This document shows positions 44,998 through 53,774 of a stretch of DNA of 64,000 nucleotides, piece by piece; position 1 is the first letter of the stretch, and every line of letters starts with the position of its first letter. The notes beneath the pieces were generated by a model, which made no database searches, was not told the DNA's origin, and worked only from the letters and a program-made list of their open reading frames with translations. The stretch is from Azonexaceae bacterium (GTDB taxonomy: Bacteria; Pseudomonadota; Gammaproteobacteria; Burkholderiales; Rhodocyclaceae), in contig SSSZ01000029.1 in NCBI GenBank assembly GCA_009469675.1, forward strand, positions 1 through 64,000, written 5' to 3'. The position numbers were made by a program, and so were the translations under genes.

Positions 44998-47826
44998 ATG
45001 GGAAGCGGCGCCCCCCTCCACCTCAAGGTCTTCATCTCCTCCCCCGGCGACGTGCCGGAAGAGCGCCGCCTGGCCCGGGAGATCATCGAAAGCCTGCCCG
45101 GCGACATCGCCTACCGGGGCAAGATCACCACCGAGGCCATCGCCTACGACGACCCGGACGCGCCATCGCCGATGCCCGCCGGCATCAATCCGCAATTGGC
45201 GGTGAATCGCTACAAGGGGCCGGCCGGGGCCTGCGATCTGACCGTGGTCATCCTCTGGAGCCGCCTGGGGACGCCGGTTTCCGCCGACATCCTGCGGCCC
45301 GACGGGAGCCGCTTCGAATCGGGAACCGTGTCAGAATTCGAAGATGCCCTCGCCGCCGGCAAGGAGGTCTGGCTGTTCCGCCGCAACGAAAAGCCACGTA
45401 TCGACCTCGACCTGTCCGACGACAAGATCGCCGCCGGCAAGGCCCAGTACCGGGCCGTCGAGACCTTTCTCGAGCGCCTCAAGAACGCCGACGGCTCGGC
45501 CGCCGGGGGCCGCCACGACTACGCCGATCCGGCGGCCTTCGGCAAGCTCTTCCGGAAACTCCTGGCCGCCTACTTCACGGCCCGCCTCGACAGCCGGCCG
45601 ACCGGGGAAGCCGGCCCGCCCCCCGGGCCGGCCGCGCCACCGCCCTTCCTCGTCCCCGAACCCGACCGGGACCACGGCATCGTCGGGCGCAGCGCCCTGG
45701 TCGAGGATTTGCGCCGGAAGGTGCTGGCCGGCAAGAACCAGAGCCTGATCTTTCTCCCCGGGGTGGGCAAGACCGCCGTGGCGCAGGAACTGCTGGCCGA
45801 CCGCGGCGCCATTCTCGAACGGTTCGCCGGCGTGCTCTGGGCCGACCTCGGCCGCCAGCCCCAGGTCGGCGAACAGCTCCGCCGCTGGGCCACCGCCCTC
45901 CAGGTGCCGGCCGAGCGCAAGGCCAGCGTCGCCAGCGTCGACGACTGGAAGGCGCTCCTCGCCGACACCATCGGAGACCGCCGCCTGCTGGTCGTGCTCG
46001 ACGACGTCTGGGAGAAGAAGACGGCACGGGAATTCATGCACCTCGTGCCGAACGGCGTCTTCGTCGTCACCACCCGCTGCAAGGACGTCGCCGCCATGCT
46101 CGGCGACCCCGAGCTGGTGCCCGAACTGGATTCGGCCACCGGCCTGCGGCTCCTCGGCGAAATCGCCCCCCGGGCCGTGGCCGCCGACCCCGACGCCGCC
46201 GCCAACCTGGTCGGCGCCGTCTGCGGCCTGCCCCTGGCGCTGGTCCTGATCGGCAAGTACCTGCGGCGCGAATCCGCCGAGGGCGACCCCGACCGCATCG
46301 CCGCCGCCTTCCAGACCGTCTCGGAAGCCGGCCACCGCCTCGAGATCAACCCCGGCGAAGAGGACGGCTCCCGCTCCCTGGCCGAGATCATCGAGGTAAG
46401 CTTTTCCGCCCTGCGCTCTGACGCCGCCCGCCAGGCCATGCTCGCCCTGTCGATCTTCCGCCCCAAGCCCGACGCCTTCAGCAAGGAAATCGCCCTCCAC
46501 GTCGCCGGCACCCAGCCCGGCATCCTCTACGACCTGAGTGACATCGGCCTCATCGAGCATTACGGCGACGGCAAATACACCATGCACCGGGTGATCGCCG
46601 AATACGCCCGCACCCGGCTACCCCTGCCCGAATCCCAGGCGCTCCACCACAAGGCCCTCGATTACTACTCCCGACAACTGCAGGGCGACCTCGACGCCCA
46701 TCCGGTGGCCTACCTCGGCTGGTACCGCTTCGAACAGACCGACTGGCAGGCGACCAAGGACGCCTGGCTCTACCATCTGGCCCACACGGGCAACGCGGTG
46801 ACCGCCATGCTCGCCTTCTTGCGCGTCTATTTCGACGCCTTCTGGTGGTGGGGCTACTACCAGCGCTTCCCCTTCTGCGAACGCCTGCTCGCCGAATGGC
46901 GCCAGCGCCGCGGGGTGGACCCGCGGGTGCGCCAGGGCCTGGAACTGCTGGCAAGCTTCCAGGCGGCCTACCCCGAAGGTTACGAAAAAGCCGCCAAGGG
47001 CGACTGGCCCGAAGTTGAACGCAGCCTCACGAAGATTCGCCAAAGCCTCGGGCTGGCGGGGGAGAGCGCCGCCATTCACGACGAAGACGCCCGCCGGGTG
47101 AGGGGCTTCACCGATTTTCTCCTGGCCGAGGCCTACGGCTACGGCCGCGGCGATCCGGAAGGCGCCTTGAAGCGCTACACCGCCGCCCACGATCTCTTCC
47201 GGGCCGACGGCGACCTCTGGGTGGCGGCTTGGTTGTGGTTCTACGTCGCCCAGTTCCAGCTCGAAGCCGAGGATTTCGCCGGCGCCGCCGACTACGCCCG
47301 GCGCTCCCTCGGCGAAGCCGGCAGCGCCGCCGGCGGCGAAGACGCCCCCCTGGCCGAACGCGACTCCGAACTCCTGGCCAACGCCTTCCGGCTCCTCGGC
47401 GACGTCGCCCTGGCCTGCGGCGAAATCCCCGACGCGGCCCGCCATTTCAACCGGGCCGCCTTTTACGCCTACGCCTTCCAGGCCATCCCCGAACCGGCCG
47501 ACACCTACACCATGGCCTTCTATTGCGAAATCACCGGCCGCATCGCCCGCAGCACCGCCCGCCTGGCCGCCGACGACCGGGCCGGCAGCCACGCCCTCGC
47601 TGCGGCCCTGGGGGAATTCTGGCGCCCCTACTGGGAGCGCCATCCCGTCCCGGACGCCGGTCAACGCCTGGATTCCGCCCTCGCCAAGGCGGACTCCGCC
47701 GCCCTCGCCGCGGCCCTCTTCCCGCCGCCCCTGGAAGGCGATGTGCTGGCCGGCGCCGCCGCTTACGCCGCGGAAGTCCGGACGGTCATCGCTCCCCTGG
47801 CGCCCGCCTTGGCCGGCGCCGGCTGA
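44998..47826 (+). CDS. STAND (NB-ARC) NLR-like protein with TIR-like/DUF4062 N-terminus and TPR-like C-terminus
   Basis: 942 aa. Residues about 7-150 resemble DUF4062, a TIR-related fold: LKVFISSPGDVPEERRLAREII, CDLTVVILWSRLGTP, and FESGTVSEFEDALAAGK. An NB-ARC ATPase follows: P-loop at 252-261 (FLPGVGKTAV), Walker B RLLVVLDDVWEKK (about 328-340), FVVTTRCKDVA, GLPLAL (about 410) and an MHD-like YTMHRVIAEYAR (about 527-538). The last 400 residues are helical repeats rich in W/Y/A, TPR-like, the usual sensor region. The P-loop lacks the first Gly of GxxxxGKT. Proteins of this layout are candidate phage sensors whose N-terminal domain executes the response; that role is inference. Confidence 0.82.
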   Translation: MGSGAPLHLKVFISSPGDVPEERRLAREIIESLPGDIAYRGKITTEAIAYDDPDAPSPMPAGINPQLAVNRYKGPAGACDLTVVILWSRLGTPVSADILRPDGSRFESGTVSEFEDALAAGKEVWLFRRNEKPRIDLDLSDDKIAAGKAQYRAVETFLERLKNADGSAAGGRHDYADPAAFGKLFRKLLAAYFTARLDSRPTGEAGPPPGPAAPPPFLVPEPDRDHGIVGRSALVEDLRRKVLAGKNQSLIFLPGVGKTAVAQELLADRGAILERFAGVLWADLGRQPQVGEQLRRWATALQVPAERKASVASVDDWKALLADTIGDRRLLVVLDDVWEKKTAREFMHLVPNGVFVVTTRCKDVAAMLGDPELVPELDSATGLRLLGEIAPRAVAADPDAAANLVGAVCGLPLALVLIGKYLRRESAEGDPDRIAAAFQTVSEAGHRLEINPGEEDGSRSLAEIIEVSFSALRSDAARQAMLALSIFRPKPDAFSKEIALHVAGTQPGILYDLSDIGLIEHYGDGKYTMHRVIAEYARTRLPLPESQALHHKALDYYSRQLQGDLDAHPVAYLGWYRFEQTDWQATKDAWLYHLAHTGNAVTAMLAFLRVYFDAFWWWGYYQRFPFCERLLAEWRQRRGVDPRVRQGLELLASFQAAYPEGYEKAAKGDWPEVERSLTKIRQSLGLAGESAAIHDEDARRVRGFTDFLLAEAYGYGRGDPEGALKRYTAAHDLFRADGDLWVAAWLWFYVAQFQLEAEDFAGAADYARRSLGEAGSAAGGEDAPLAERDSELLANAFRLLGDVALACGEIPDAARHFNRAAFYAYAFQAIPEPADTYTMAFYCEITGRIARSTARLAADDRAGSHALAAALGEFWRPYWERHPVPDAGQRLDSALAKADSAALAAALFPPPLEGDVLAGAAAYAAEVRTVIAPLAPALAGAG

Positions 47827-47842
47827 GCTGCCGGCACTCGCC

Positions 47843-48394
47843 TCAACGGCCGGGGGGCTGGTAGTCGGGCACCTTGTTCTTCACCGGCGGCTGGGCGGAC
47901 AAGTAGGCGTAGAGCGCCTTGAGGTCTTCCGGCGGCAGCTTGCCCAGGGCCTCCCAGGGCATGGGCGGCATGATCGGCCGGGCCACGCCGAGATGCTTGC
48001 CGCTGCGCAGGGCCGCCATGAAATCGGCCTCCTTCCAGTTGCCGATGCCGGTTTCCTTGTCCGGCGTCAGGTTGGCGGCGTAGGAGATGCCCCAGGGGCC
48101 GACAAAGGCCGTCATGGTCGCCGACCCGGCCCAGTTCCAGTCGTTGTCGAGTTTGGGCGGGGCCGCCGGGCGGAGATTCTCTGGGTGGCCTGAAAGGCCG
48201 CGGGAAACGTCCTTCTCCGGCCCCTTGGGGCCCATTTTGAAGGGCGTGTGGCAATCCTGGCAGCCGCCCACCTGGACGAGCAGCGCCCCCCGTTGCAGGG
48301 TCGCCTTGTCGGCGGCGGAGGCGGACGACGCCATGGTCAGGGCGGCCAGGGCCAGGATCGGGAACTTCAGGGTCAGGGAAGTCGGGGTATTCAT
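47843..48394 (-). CDS. Monoheme cytochrome c, periplasmic
   Basis: 183 aa with signal peptide (MNTPTSLTLKFPILALAALTMASSASA) and one heme site CQDCH near the mature N-terminus; an axial Met is probably in MPPMPWEAL near the C-terminal third. The pattern GALLVQVGGCQDCHTPFKMGPKGPE and NWKEADFMAALRSGKHLG resembles electron-donor subunits of periplasmic dehydrogenases. RBS GGAGA before ATG 48394. It follows the E1 beta gene after 35 bases and converges on the STAND gene with 16 bases between stops. Confidence 0.88.
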   Translation of the reverse strand: MNTPTSLTLKFPILALAALTMASSASAADKATLQRGALLVQVGGCQDCHTPFKMGPKGPEKDVSRGLSGHPENLRPAAPPKLDNDWNWAGSATMTAFVGPWGISYAANLTPDKETGIGNWKEADFMAALRSGKHLGVARPIMPPMPWEALGKLPPEDLKALYAYLSAQPPVKNKVPDYQPPGR

Positions 48395-48429
48395 GGTTTT
48401 CTCCATTGGGGTTGGGATTGGGATTGGCT

Positions 48430-49386
48430 TCAGGTGCAGAGCCGGCGCGCTGCCGCCGCGATGGCCTCGGCCGAAGGCGCGAAGGCCTGCTCCAGGGGGT
48501 AGCTTGCGGCGGCCGGGGCATCCGGACCGCCCAGGCGGACCACCGGCGCCCGCAGGCGGGCGAAGGCCTTTTCTCCCGCCAGGGCGGCGATTTCGGCCCC
48601 CAGCCCGGCCCGGGCGGCGGCTTCGTGGACCACCACCAGGCGTCCGGTCTTTTCCACCGAGGCGAGGATGGCGGCCTCGTCCAGGGGCTTGAGGCTGCGC
48701 AGGTCGATGACTTCGGCGTCGATGCCTTCCTGGGCCAGGGTTTCTGCGGCCGTCAGGCAGTGATGCACGGTCTTGCCGTAGGAAACCAGGCTGACGTCGT
48801 TCCCCCCCCGTGCGATGCGGGCCTGACCGAAGGGCACCAGATGCTCGCCGGCCGGGACCTCGCCGGGCTGGTAAAGGAGACCGATGTCCATGAAGAAAAG
48901 CACGGGGTTTTCGTCGCGGATGGCGGTCTTCAACAGGCCTTTGAAGTCGGCGGCGGTGGACGGCATGGCGACCTTGAGGCCGGGGCTGTGCACGAACCAG
49001 GCTTCGAGGTTGTGGTTGTGCTGGGCGCCGACGCCCCAACCGCCGCCGGTCATGGCCAGGGTCACCAGGGGGAAGGAAAACTGGCCGCCGGAGACGAAGC
49101 GCAGCTTGCCGGCGCTGTTGACCAGGGCATCCATGGCGTAGGTGAGGAAGGGGGCGAAAAGCAGATCGATCACCGGCCGCAGGCCGGTGGCGGCGGCCCC
49201 GGCGGCGGTGCCGGCGATGATGCCTTCGGCCAGCGGGGTGTTGCGGACACGGGCGGCACCGAATTCGGCGAGGAGATCCTGGCGCTTGGTGGCGACGCCT
49301 TCGCCGAAGACGAGAACCGTGGGATCGCGGCGCATTTCCTCGGCGAGGGCGGCGCCGACGGCGTCAAAGGGAGTCAGGGTGGGCAT
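48430..49386 (-). CDS. 2-oxoacid dehydrogenase E1 component, beta subunit (PdhB/AcoB-like)
   Basis: 318 aa, the thiamin-diphosphate-binding partner of the alpha subunit: VLVFGEGVATKRQ, RVRNTPLAEGIIAGTAAGAA, VTLAMTGGGWGVGAQHNHNLEAWF, HSPGLKVAMPSTAADFKGLL, and EAEVIDLRSLKPLDE-type C-terminal (VIDLRSLKPLDEAAI). Acetoin- or pyruvate-type substrate cannot be separated by motif alone. Follows the alpha gene after 9 bases. No E2 or E3 gene is adjacent. Confidence 0.92.
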   Translation of the reverse strand: MPTLTPFDAVGAALAEEMRRDPTVLVFGEGVATKRQDLLAEFGAARVRNTPLAEGIIAGTAAGAAATGLRPVIDLLFAPFLTYAMDALVNSAGKLRFVSGGQFSFPLVTLAMTGGGWGVGAQHNHNLEAWFVHSPGLKVAMPSTAADFKGLLKTAIRDENPVLFFMDIGLLYQPGEVPAGEHLVPFGQARIARGGNDVSLVSYGKTVHHCLTAAETLAQEGIDAEVIDLRSLKPLDEAAILASVEKTGRLVVVHEAAARAGLGAEIAALAGEKAFARLRAPVVRLGGPDAPAAASYPLEQAFAPSAEAIAAAARRLCT

Positions 49387-49395
49387 GGGGTGACC

Positions 49396-50358
49396 TCAGG
49401 CGTAAACGTCGGTGAGCATTTCGGCGGCATCCGGGTAGGGCGAGGCTTCGGCATAGGCCAAGGCCGCGGCCAGGTGGTCGCGCACCCGGCGCTCCAGGGC
49501 ATCAGCCGCGGCGGCGCTCAAGCGGCCGCTTTCGATCAGCCGGCGTCGCGCCAGGTCGATGGGGTCGCGGGCCAGCCAGGCGGCCCGTTCGGCGGCGTCG
49601 ACGTAGGCCTGGTCGTCCGGCTCGAAGTGGCCGCGGCTACGGTAGGTGTAGGTTTCCAACAGGAAGGGGCGACCGCCCGCCCGCACCCGTTCCGCCGCTT
49701 CCAGGGCGGCGCGCTGCACCGCGAGGACGTCGTTGCCGTCCACCGTGGCGCCTTCCATGCCGTAGCTCGCCGCCCGCTCCGAAACGTGATCGCGGTGCAT
49801 GGTTTCCCGCCGATGGACGAAGGCCTGCCACTGGTTGTTCTCGCAGACGTAGAGCACGGGCAGTTGCCATACGGCGGCAAGGTTGAGGGATTCGTGGAAA
49901 ATGCCTTCGCAGGCCGCGCCGTCGCCGAAGAAGCAGGCGACGATGCCGGGCCGGCCGAGCATTTTCTGGGACAGGGCGACGCCGGTGGCGAGGGAGAGTT
50001 CGCCGCCGACGATGGTCGAAGTGAGAATCACCCCCAGGGCCTTGACCGAAATGTGCAGGGAGCCGCTCTTGCCCTTACAGTAGCCGTCGCGGCGCCCCAT
50101 CACTTCGGCCAGGAGGCGCCCCGGATCGGCCCCGCGGGCGAGCAGATGGGCCGCGCTGCGGTGGTTGGTGAGGATCAGGTCTTCCGCCCTGAGGGCGCTG
50201 ACCACGCCGACTCCGGCGGCCTCCTGGCCGACCGAGGTGCAGGTGCCCGGCACCTTGCCGGCGGCGCTGCCGGCCACGATGGTTTCCTCGTAGGCGCGCA
50301 CCCGCAGCATCTGCTCGAATAGCGCCAGTTCGTCGGGAAGGGGGTGATTCGCAGGCAT
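49396..50358 (-). CDS. 2-oxoacid dehydrogenase E1 component, alpha subunit (PdhA/AcoA-like)
   Basis: 320 aa. Thiamin-diphosphate motif FFGDGAACEGIFHESLNLAAVWQLPVLYV (GDG...NN, the terminal CENN present), RSAAHLLARGADPGRLLAEVMGR, GKSGSLHISV, and the phosphorylation-loop region YRSRGHFEPDDQAYV. Likely decarboxylates pyruvate or cleaves acetoin together with the beta subunit. RBS AAGGAG precedes the ATG at 50358. Divergent from the HD-GYP gene; the 220-base region between holds a small AT-rich dyad (CTTAA/TTAAG at 50432-50448) but no clear consensus promoter. Confidence 0.92.
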   Translation of the reverse strand: MPANHPLPDELALFEQMLRVRAYEETIVAGSAAGKVPGTCTSVGQEAAGVGVVSALRAEDLILTNHRSAAHLLARGADPGRLLAEVMGRRDGYCKGKSGSLHISVKALGVILTSTIVGGELSLATGVALSQKMLGRPGIVACFFGDGAACEGIFHESLNLAAVWQLPVLYVCENNQWQAFVHRRETMHRDHVSERAASYGMEGATVDGNDVLAVQRAALEAAERVRAGGRPFLLETYTYRSRGHFEPDDQAYVDAAERAAWLARDPIDLARRRLIESGRLSAAAADALERRVRDHLAAALAYAEASPYPDAAEMLTDVYA

Positions 50359-50578
50359 CGCAACTCCTTGTTCGGGGATGACGATGCCAGTCTAAGCCGG
50401 GGCAAAAATGCCGCAAGGCCCGGCCGGGGCGCTTAAGAATCTTTTAAGGAGCCTTGAGGGAAGATTTAAGAAAACCCGCTCCGGCGGGGCCGGCCGCCGG
50501 GCCACGCCGCCCCGGGGGGATCGCTCCAAGGCCTCGGCTGATGGATAATTGCCTTTCCCCAGCAAGGAACCCAGGGCA

Positions 50579-51883
50579 ATGGCGGCAAAAGACGAAGACC
50601 ACGCGGCCCGGCCGGGCGAAATCGGCATTGCAGCGTCGCAGTTGCGCCCCGGCGTCTACGTGCGCCTGCCGGTGCCCTGGCTGGAACACCAGTTCATGTT
50701 CAGCGCCTTCGTCATCGCCGACCAGGACCAGGTCCGCCAAATCGCCGCCCTCGGCCTCAAGACCCTCTATTGCGACCCCGCCCGCTGCCGCGTGCCGCCC
50801 CTGCCCAAACCGGCCGAGGCGCCGCCGCCGGACCCGGCGAGTGAAGCCGAAAACGCCCGCCTGGCCGAACTGCGCGCCGCCCAGATGGCGGAAAAACTGG
50901 CCCGCACCGAAGCCATGAACGTGCTGCGCGGCCGCCTTGACCGGGCGCAAAAACACTACGCCGGCGCCGCCAAGGCCGTGGGTGCCGCCTTCAAGACCTT
51001 CGACGCCAATCCGGAAGAAAGCGTCCGCCAGGTTTCCGAGGTCAGCCGGCTCTCCACCGCGGCGCTTCTTGCCGACCCCGACAGCGCCATCGTCCTCATC
51101 GCCGAAAAAGCCCAGACCGACGGCCACGCCGCCCATTCGCTGTCGGTCATGACCCTGGCGCTTCTCCTCGGCAAGCAGGCCCGTCTCCCCGACGACGCCC
51201 TGCACGCCTTGGGCATCGCCGCCTTGCTCCACGATATCGGCAAGGCGACAATCAACCCGTCGATCCTGCGGAACCCCTCCCGCAACAAGCACGAGGAAGC
51301 GCTCTACCAGACCCACTGCCGCCTCGGTCACGACAGCGCCAAGCGGGCCGGGCGCCTCACCCCGCCCATGCTTGACGCCATCCTGCACCACCACGAAAGG
51401 CTGGACGGCAAAGGCTTTCCCGACGGCCTGGCGGGCAAGGACATTGCGGTGGCGGCCCGCATCGTCGCCATCGCCAATCGCTTCGACAACCTCGCCAACC
51501 CCGCCGACCCGCGCCGCGCCGTGTCTCCCGCCGAGGCCCTGGCCATCCTGTGGAGCAAGGAACGGAGCGCCTTCGATCCGGTGCTCCTGCAGCTCTTCAT
51601 CCGCGCCATGGGCGTCTACCCCCCGGGCTCCATCGTCCTGCTCAGCGACGGCCGGGTCGGCGCCGTCGTCGCCTCGGCCGGCACCGATACCCCGCTTGCC
51701 CCCCAGGTCATGGTCTACGCGCCGGAGATCCCCCGCCGCCAGGCCATCATCGTCGACCTGGCCAAGGAGGCCCGCCTCGCGATCGACCGTTCCCTGCGCC
51801 TGCAGGACCGCCCCGACGACGAACTCGACTACCTGCTGCCGCGGCGCAAACTCAACTGGTTCCATACCGAGGGGCAAGGCTAG
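50579..51883 (+). CDS. HD-GYP cyclic di-GMP phosphodiesterase with DUF3391
   Basis: 434 aa. N-terminal DUF3391 (QLRPGVYVRLPVPWLEH..F....IADQDQVRQI) and a long helical linker, then an HD-GYP domain: HSLSVMTLALLLGKQ, ALLHDIGKATINPSIL (catalytic HD), HCRLGHDSAKRA, and ILHHHERLDGKGFPDGL. The GYP motif reads GFP and the FDAL motif reads RFDNL, mild departures that other active members tolerate. A C-terminal beta module (YPPGSIVLLSDGRVGAVV) follows as usual. Start ATG at 50579 (MAAKDED); an in-frame ATG at 50549 is possible. Confidence 0.9.
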   Translation: MAAKDEDHAARPGEIGIAASQLRPGVYVRLPVPWLEHQFMFSAFVIADQDQVRQIAALGLKTLYCDPARCRVPPLPKPAEAPPPDPASEAENARLAELRAAQMAEKLARTEAMNVLRGRLDRAQKHYAGAAKAVGAAFKTFDANPEESVRQVSEVSRLSTAALLADPDSAIVLIAEKAQTDGHAAHSLSVMTLALLLGKQARLPDDALHALGIAALLHDIGKATINPSILRNPSRNKHEEALYQTHCRLGHDSAKRAGRLTPPMLDAILHHHERLDGKGFPDGLAGKDIAVAARIVAIANRFDNLANPADPRRAVSPAEALAILWSKERSAFDPVLLQLFIRAMGVYPPGSIVLLSDGRVGAVVASAGTDTPLAPQVMVYAPEIPRRQAIIVDLAKEARLAIDRSLRLQDRPDDELDYLLPRRKLNWFHTEGQG

Positions 51884-51930
51884 GGAAAAACCGCCCCGGC
51901 CCCGCCGTCGGCTGCCGTCAAGCCCCGCGC

Positions 51931-53619
51931 TCAGGCGGCCTTGAATTGCCCGACCGCGCTTTTCAGCCCGCCCGCCAGTTCGCGCAGGGCATTGGCCGAT
52001 TCCGAGGTCTGCCGGGCGGCGGCGTTGTTTTCCTCGGACGCCTGGGCAACGCGCTCGACGCGCTGGGCGATCTGCAGACTGGCCGCGCTTTGTTCCTGGA
52101 TCGAACCGACGATGTCGTTCATCGTCGCCACCACCTGATTGACGCTCGTCCGGATGTCCTGGATGGCCTGGCCCGCCTGGCTCGCCAGGCCGACCCCGGT
52201 ATCGACCTGGAGCACGGCGCTGTCCATGGTGGCCAGCGAATTCCGGGTGTCGGACTGGATGCGGCCGATCATGTTGCCGATTTCGACGGTGGCGGCGGTG
52301 GTCCGTTCGGCCAGCTTGCGCACCTCGTCGGCGACCACGGCGAAGCCGCGGCCCGCCTCGCCGGCCCGGGCCGCCTCGATGGCGGCGTTGAGGGCCAGGA
52401 GGTTGGTCTGGTCGGCGACGTCCTTGATGACCTGAACCACCGACGAGATCTGCACCGAATTGTCGCTGAGCGCCGCCATGTTCGACGCCGTGGCCCGAAC
52501 CGTGTCGGCGATCCGGTTGATTTCGCCGATGGCCCGCTCGATCACCGCGCCGCCGTTGAGCGAAAGCGCGCCGGTCTGCTCGGCCAGGGTCAGGGCCGAA
52601 GCGGCGTTTTCCGATACCAGGTTGATGCTCACCGACAACTCCTCCACCGAGGCGGCCATGGCGGCTGCCGAATCGCTGGTATCGACCGAAGCCGCCGCCA
52701 CCTCCCCGGCGGCCAGGGCCAGGGAGGAAACGAAAGTTTCCGTCTGGTTGACCGCGTCGGAAATGCTGCGGACCATCCTGTGCAGGTTGATCTGCATTTT
52801 TTTCTGGAAGGCGAGGAGGCTGCTCCCGTCGCCTTCCCTGACCTCCAGGGACTGGGTGAGGTCGCCGGCGGCGATGCGCTCGACGACGGCCTTGGCCAGG
52901 GCCGGCTCGCCGCCGATAGTGTGCAAGACGTTGCGCGCCAGGGCCGTGCCCAGGACGGCGAGACCGATCCCGGCGGCCAGGCTGACGACCAGCATTACGG
53001 TCATGGCGCGCTGGCCCTGCCCGGCGGCCGCCTTGGCCGCTTCGTCCCCGAGGCGGACGTTGAGGTCGACGATTTCACCCAGGGTGGCCGCCGCACTGTG
53101 GGCCAGGGGGCGCTCCGCCTGGCTGGCCGCGAGAAACGCGGCGATGCGCTGCTCCCGGGATTCGCCGGCCGGGGCGGCGGCAAGCTTCTCGATTTCCTGC
53201 GACAGGGTGGCATCGGATTTTTTCCACGCTTCCCATTCCCCCAGGAAGCGCTTCCAGAGCACCTCTTCCTCCTTGGTTTGGGGCAGCGGCTCGTAGATTT
53301 TCCAGCCGGCGTCGATGCGTTGCCAGATTTTGCTTTTCTTCTGGACGATCTTGCCGATCTCTTCCGGTTTGGCGGCCTGCAGGATGAGCAGCGCAACCAG
53401 CCGATTCTCGGCCCGGATAGCAGTTTGTCCCTCGTTGACGATCTCCAGCCCGAGGACGGACGGCATGCGGTTCTTGGCGATCTCTTCGATCATCTCGCCG
53501 CTCGATCTGAGGCCGATGATGCCTTCGACGGCAACCACGGCAAGAGCAACCAGTCCGGCCAGCACCAATACGGCCAGCTTCTTGGCCAGACCCAAGGACA
53601 TCGATAGTGCAGAAAACAT
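51931..53619 (-). CDS. Methyl-accepting chemotaxis protein (4HB type)
   Basis: 562 aa. TM1 at about 15-37 ([22 protein letters not shown]), a periplasmic four-helix-bundle sensor (about 40-190), TM2 (about 207-230, [22 protein letters not shown]), a HAMP-like segment and a long signalling hairpin with the tip [44 protein letters not shown]. The C-terminus ends SAVGQFKAA without a CheR-tethering pentapeptide. Start ATG at 53619 with GGAGG nine bases upstream. It is a stand-alone receptor; no che genes are nearby. Confidence 0.94.
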   Translation of the reverse strand: MFSALSMSLGLAKKLAVLVLAGLVALAVVAVEGIIGLRSSGEMIEEIAKNRMPSVLGLEIVNEGQTAIRAENRLVALLILQAAKPEEIGKIVQKKSKIWQRIDAGWKIYEPLPQTKEEEVLWKRFLGEWEAWKKSDATLSQEIEKLAAAPAGESREQRIAAFLAASQAERPLAHSAAATLGEIVDLNVRLGDEAAKAAAGQGQRAMTVMLVVSLAAGIGLAVLGTALARNVLHTIGGEPALAKAVVERIAAGDLTQSLEVREGDGSSLLAFQKKMQINLHRMVRSISDAVNQTETFVSSLALAAGEVAAASVDTSDSAAAMAASVEELSVSINLVSENAASALTLAEQTGALSLNGGAVIERAIGEINRIADTVRATASNMAALSDNSVQISSVVQVIKDVADQTNLLALNAAIEAARAGEAGRGFAVVADEVRKLAERTTAATVEIGNMIGRIQSDTRNSLATMDSAVLQVDTGVGLASQAGQAIQDIRTSVNQVVATMNDIVGSIQEQSAASLQIAQRVERVAQASEENNAAARQTSESANALRELAGGLKSAVGQFKAA

Positions 53620-53774
53620 AGGAAGCCACCTCCGAGGGGTTACCGTTCTCCGCAGCAATTTTTTTGATTGAGAATCGATACTACATTACATCCGGATATT
53701 ATGGCAATGATCGTTTGCCGATCGTCCGGCGCGCTGGCGGGTCGTTGCCGGCGCGGCCCGGTGCCGCCCCGGTC

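Noticed and set aside
50549-51883. Start of the HD-GYP gene at 50549
   Set aside because: The ATG at 50579 gives a normal DUF3391 N-terminus; the upstream ATG adds ten residues with no RBS advantage, though it cannot be excluded.
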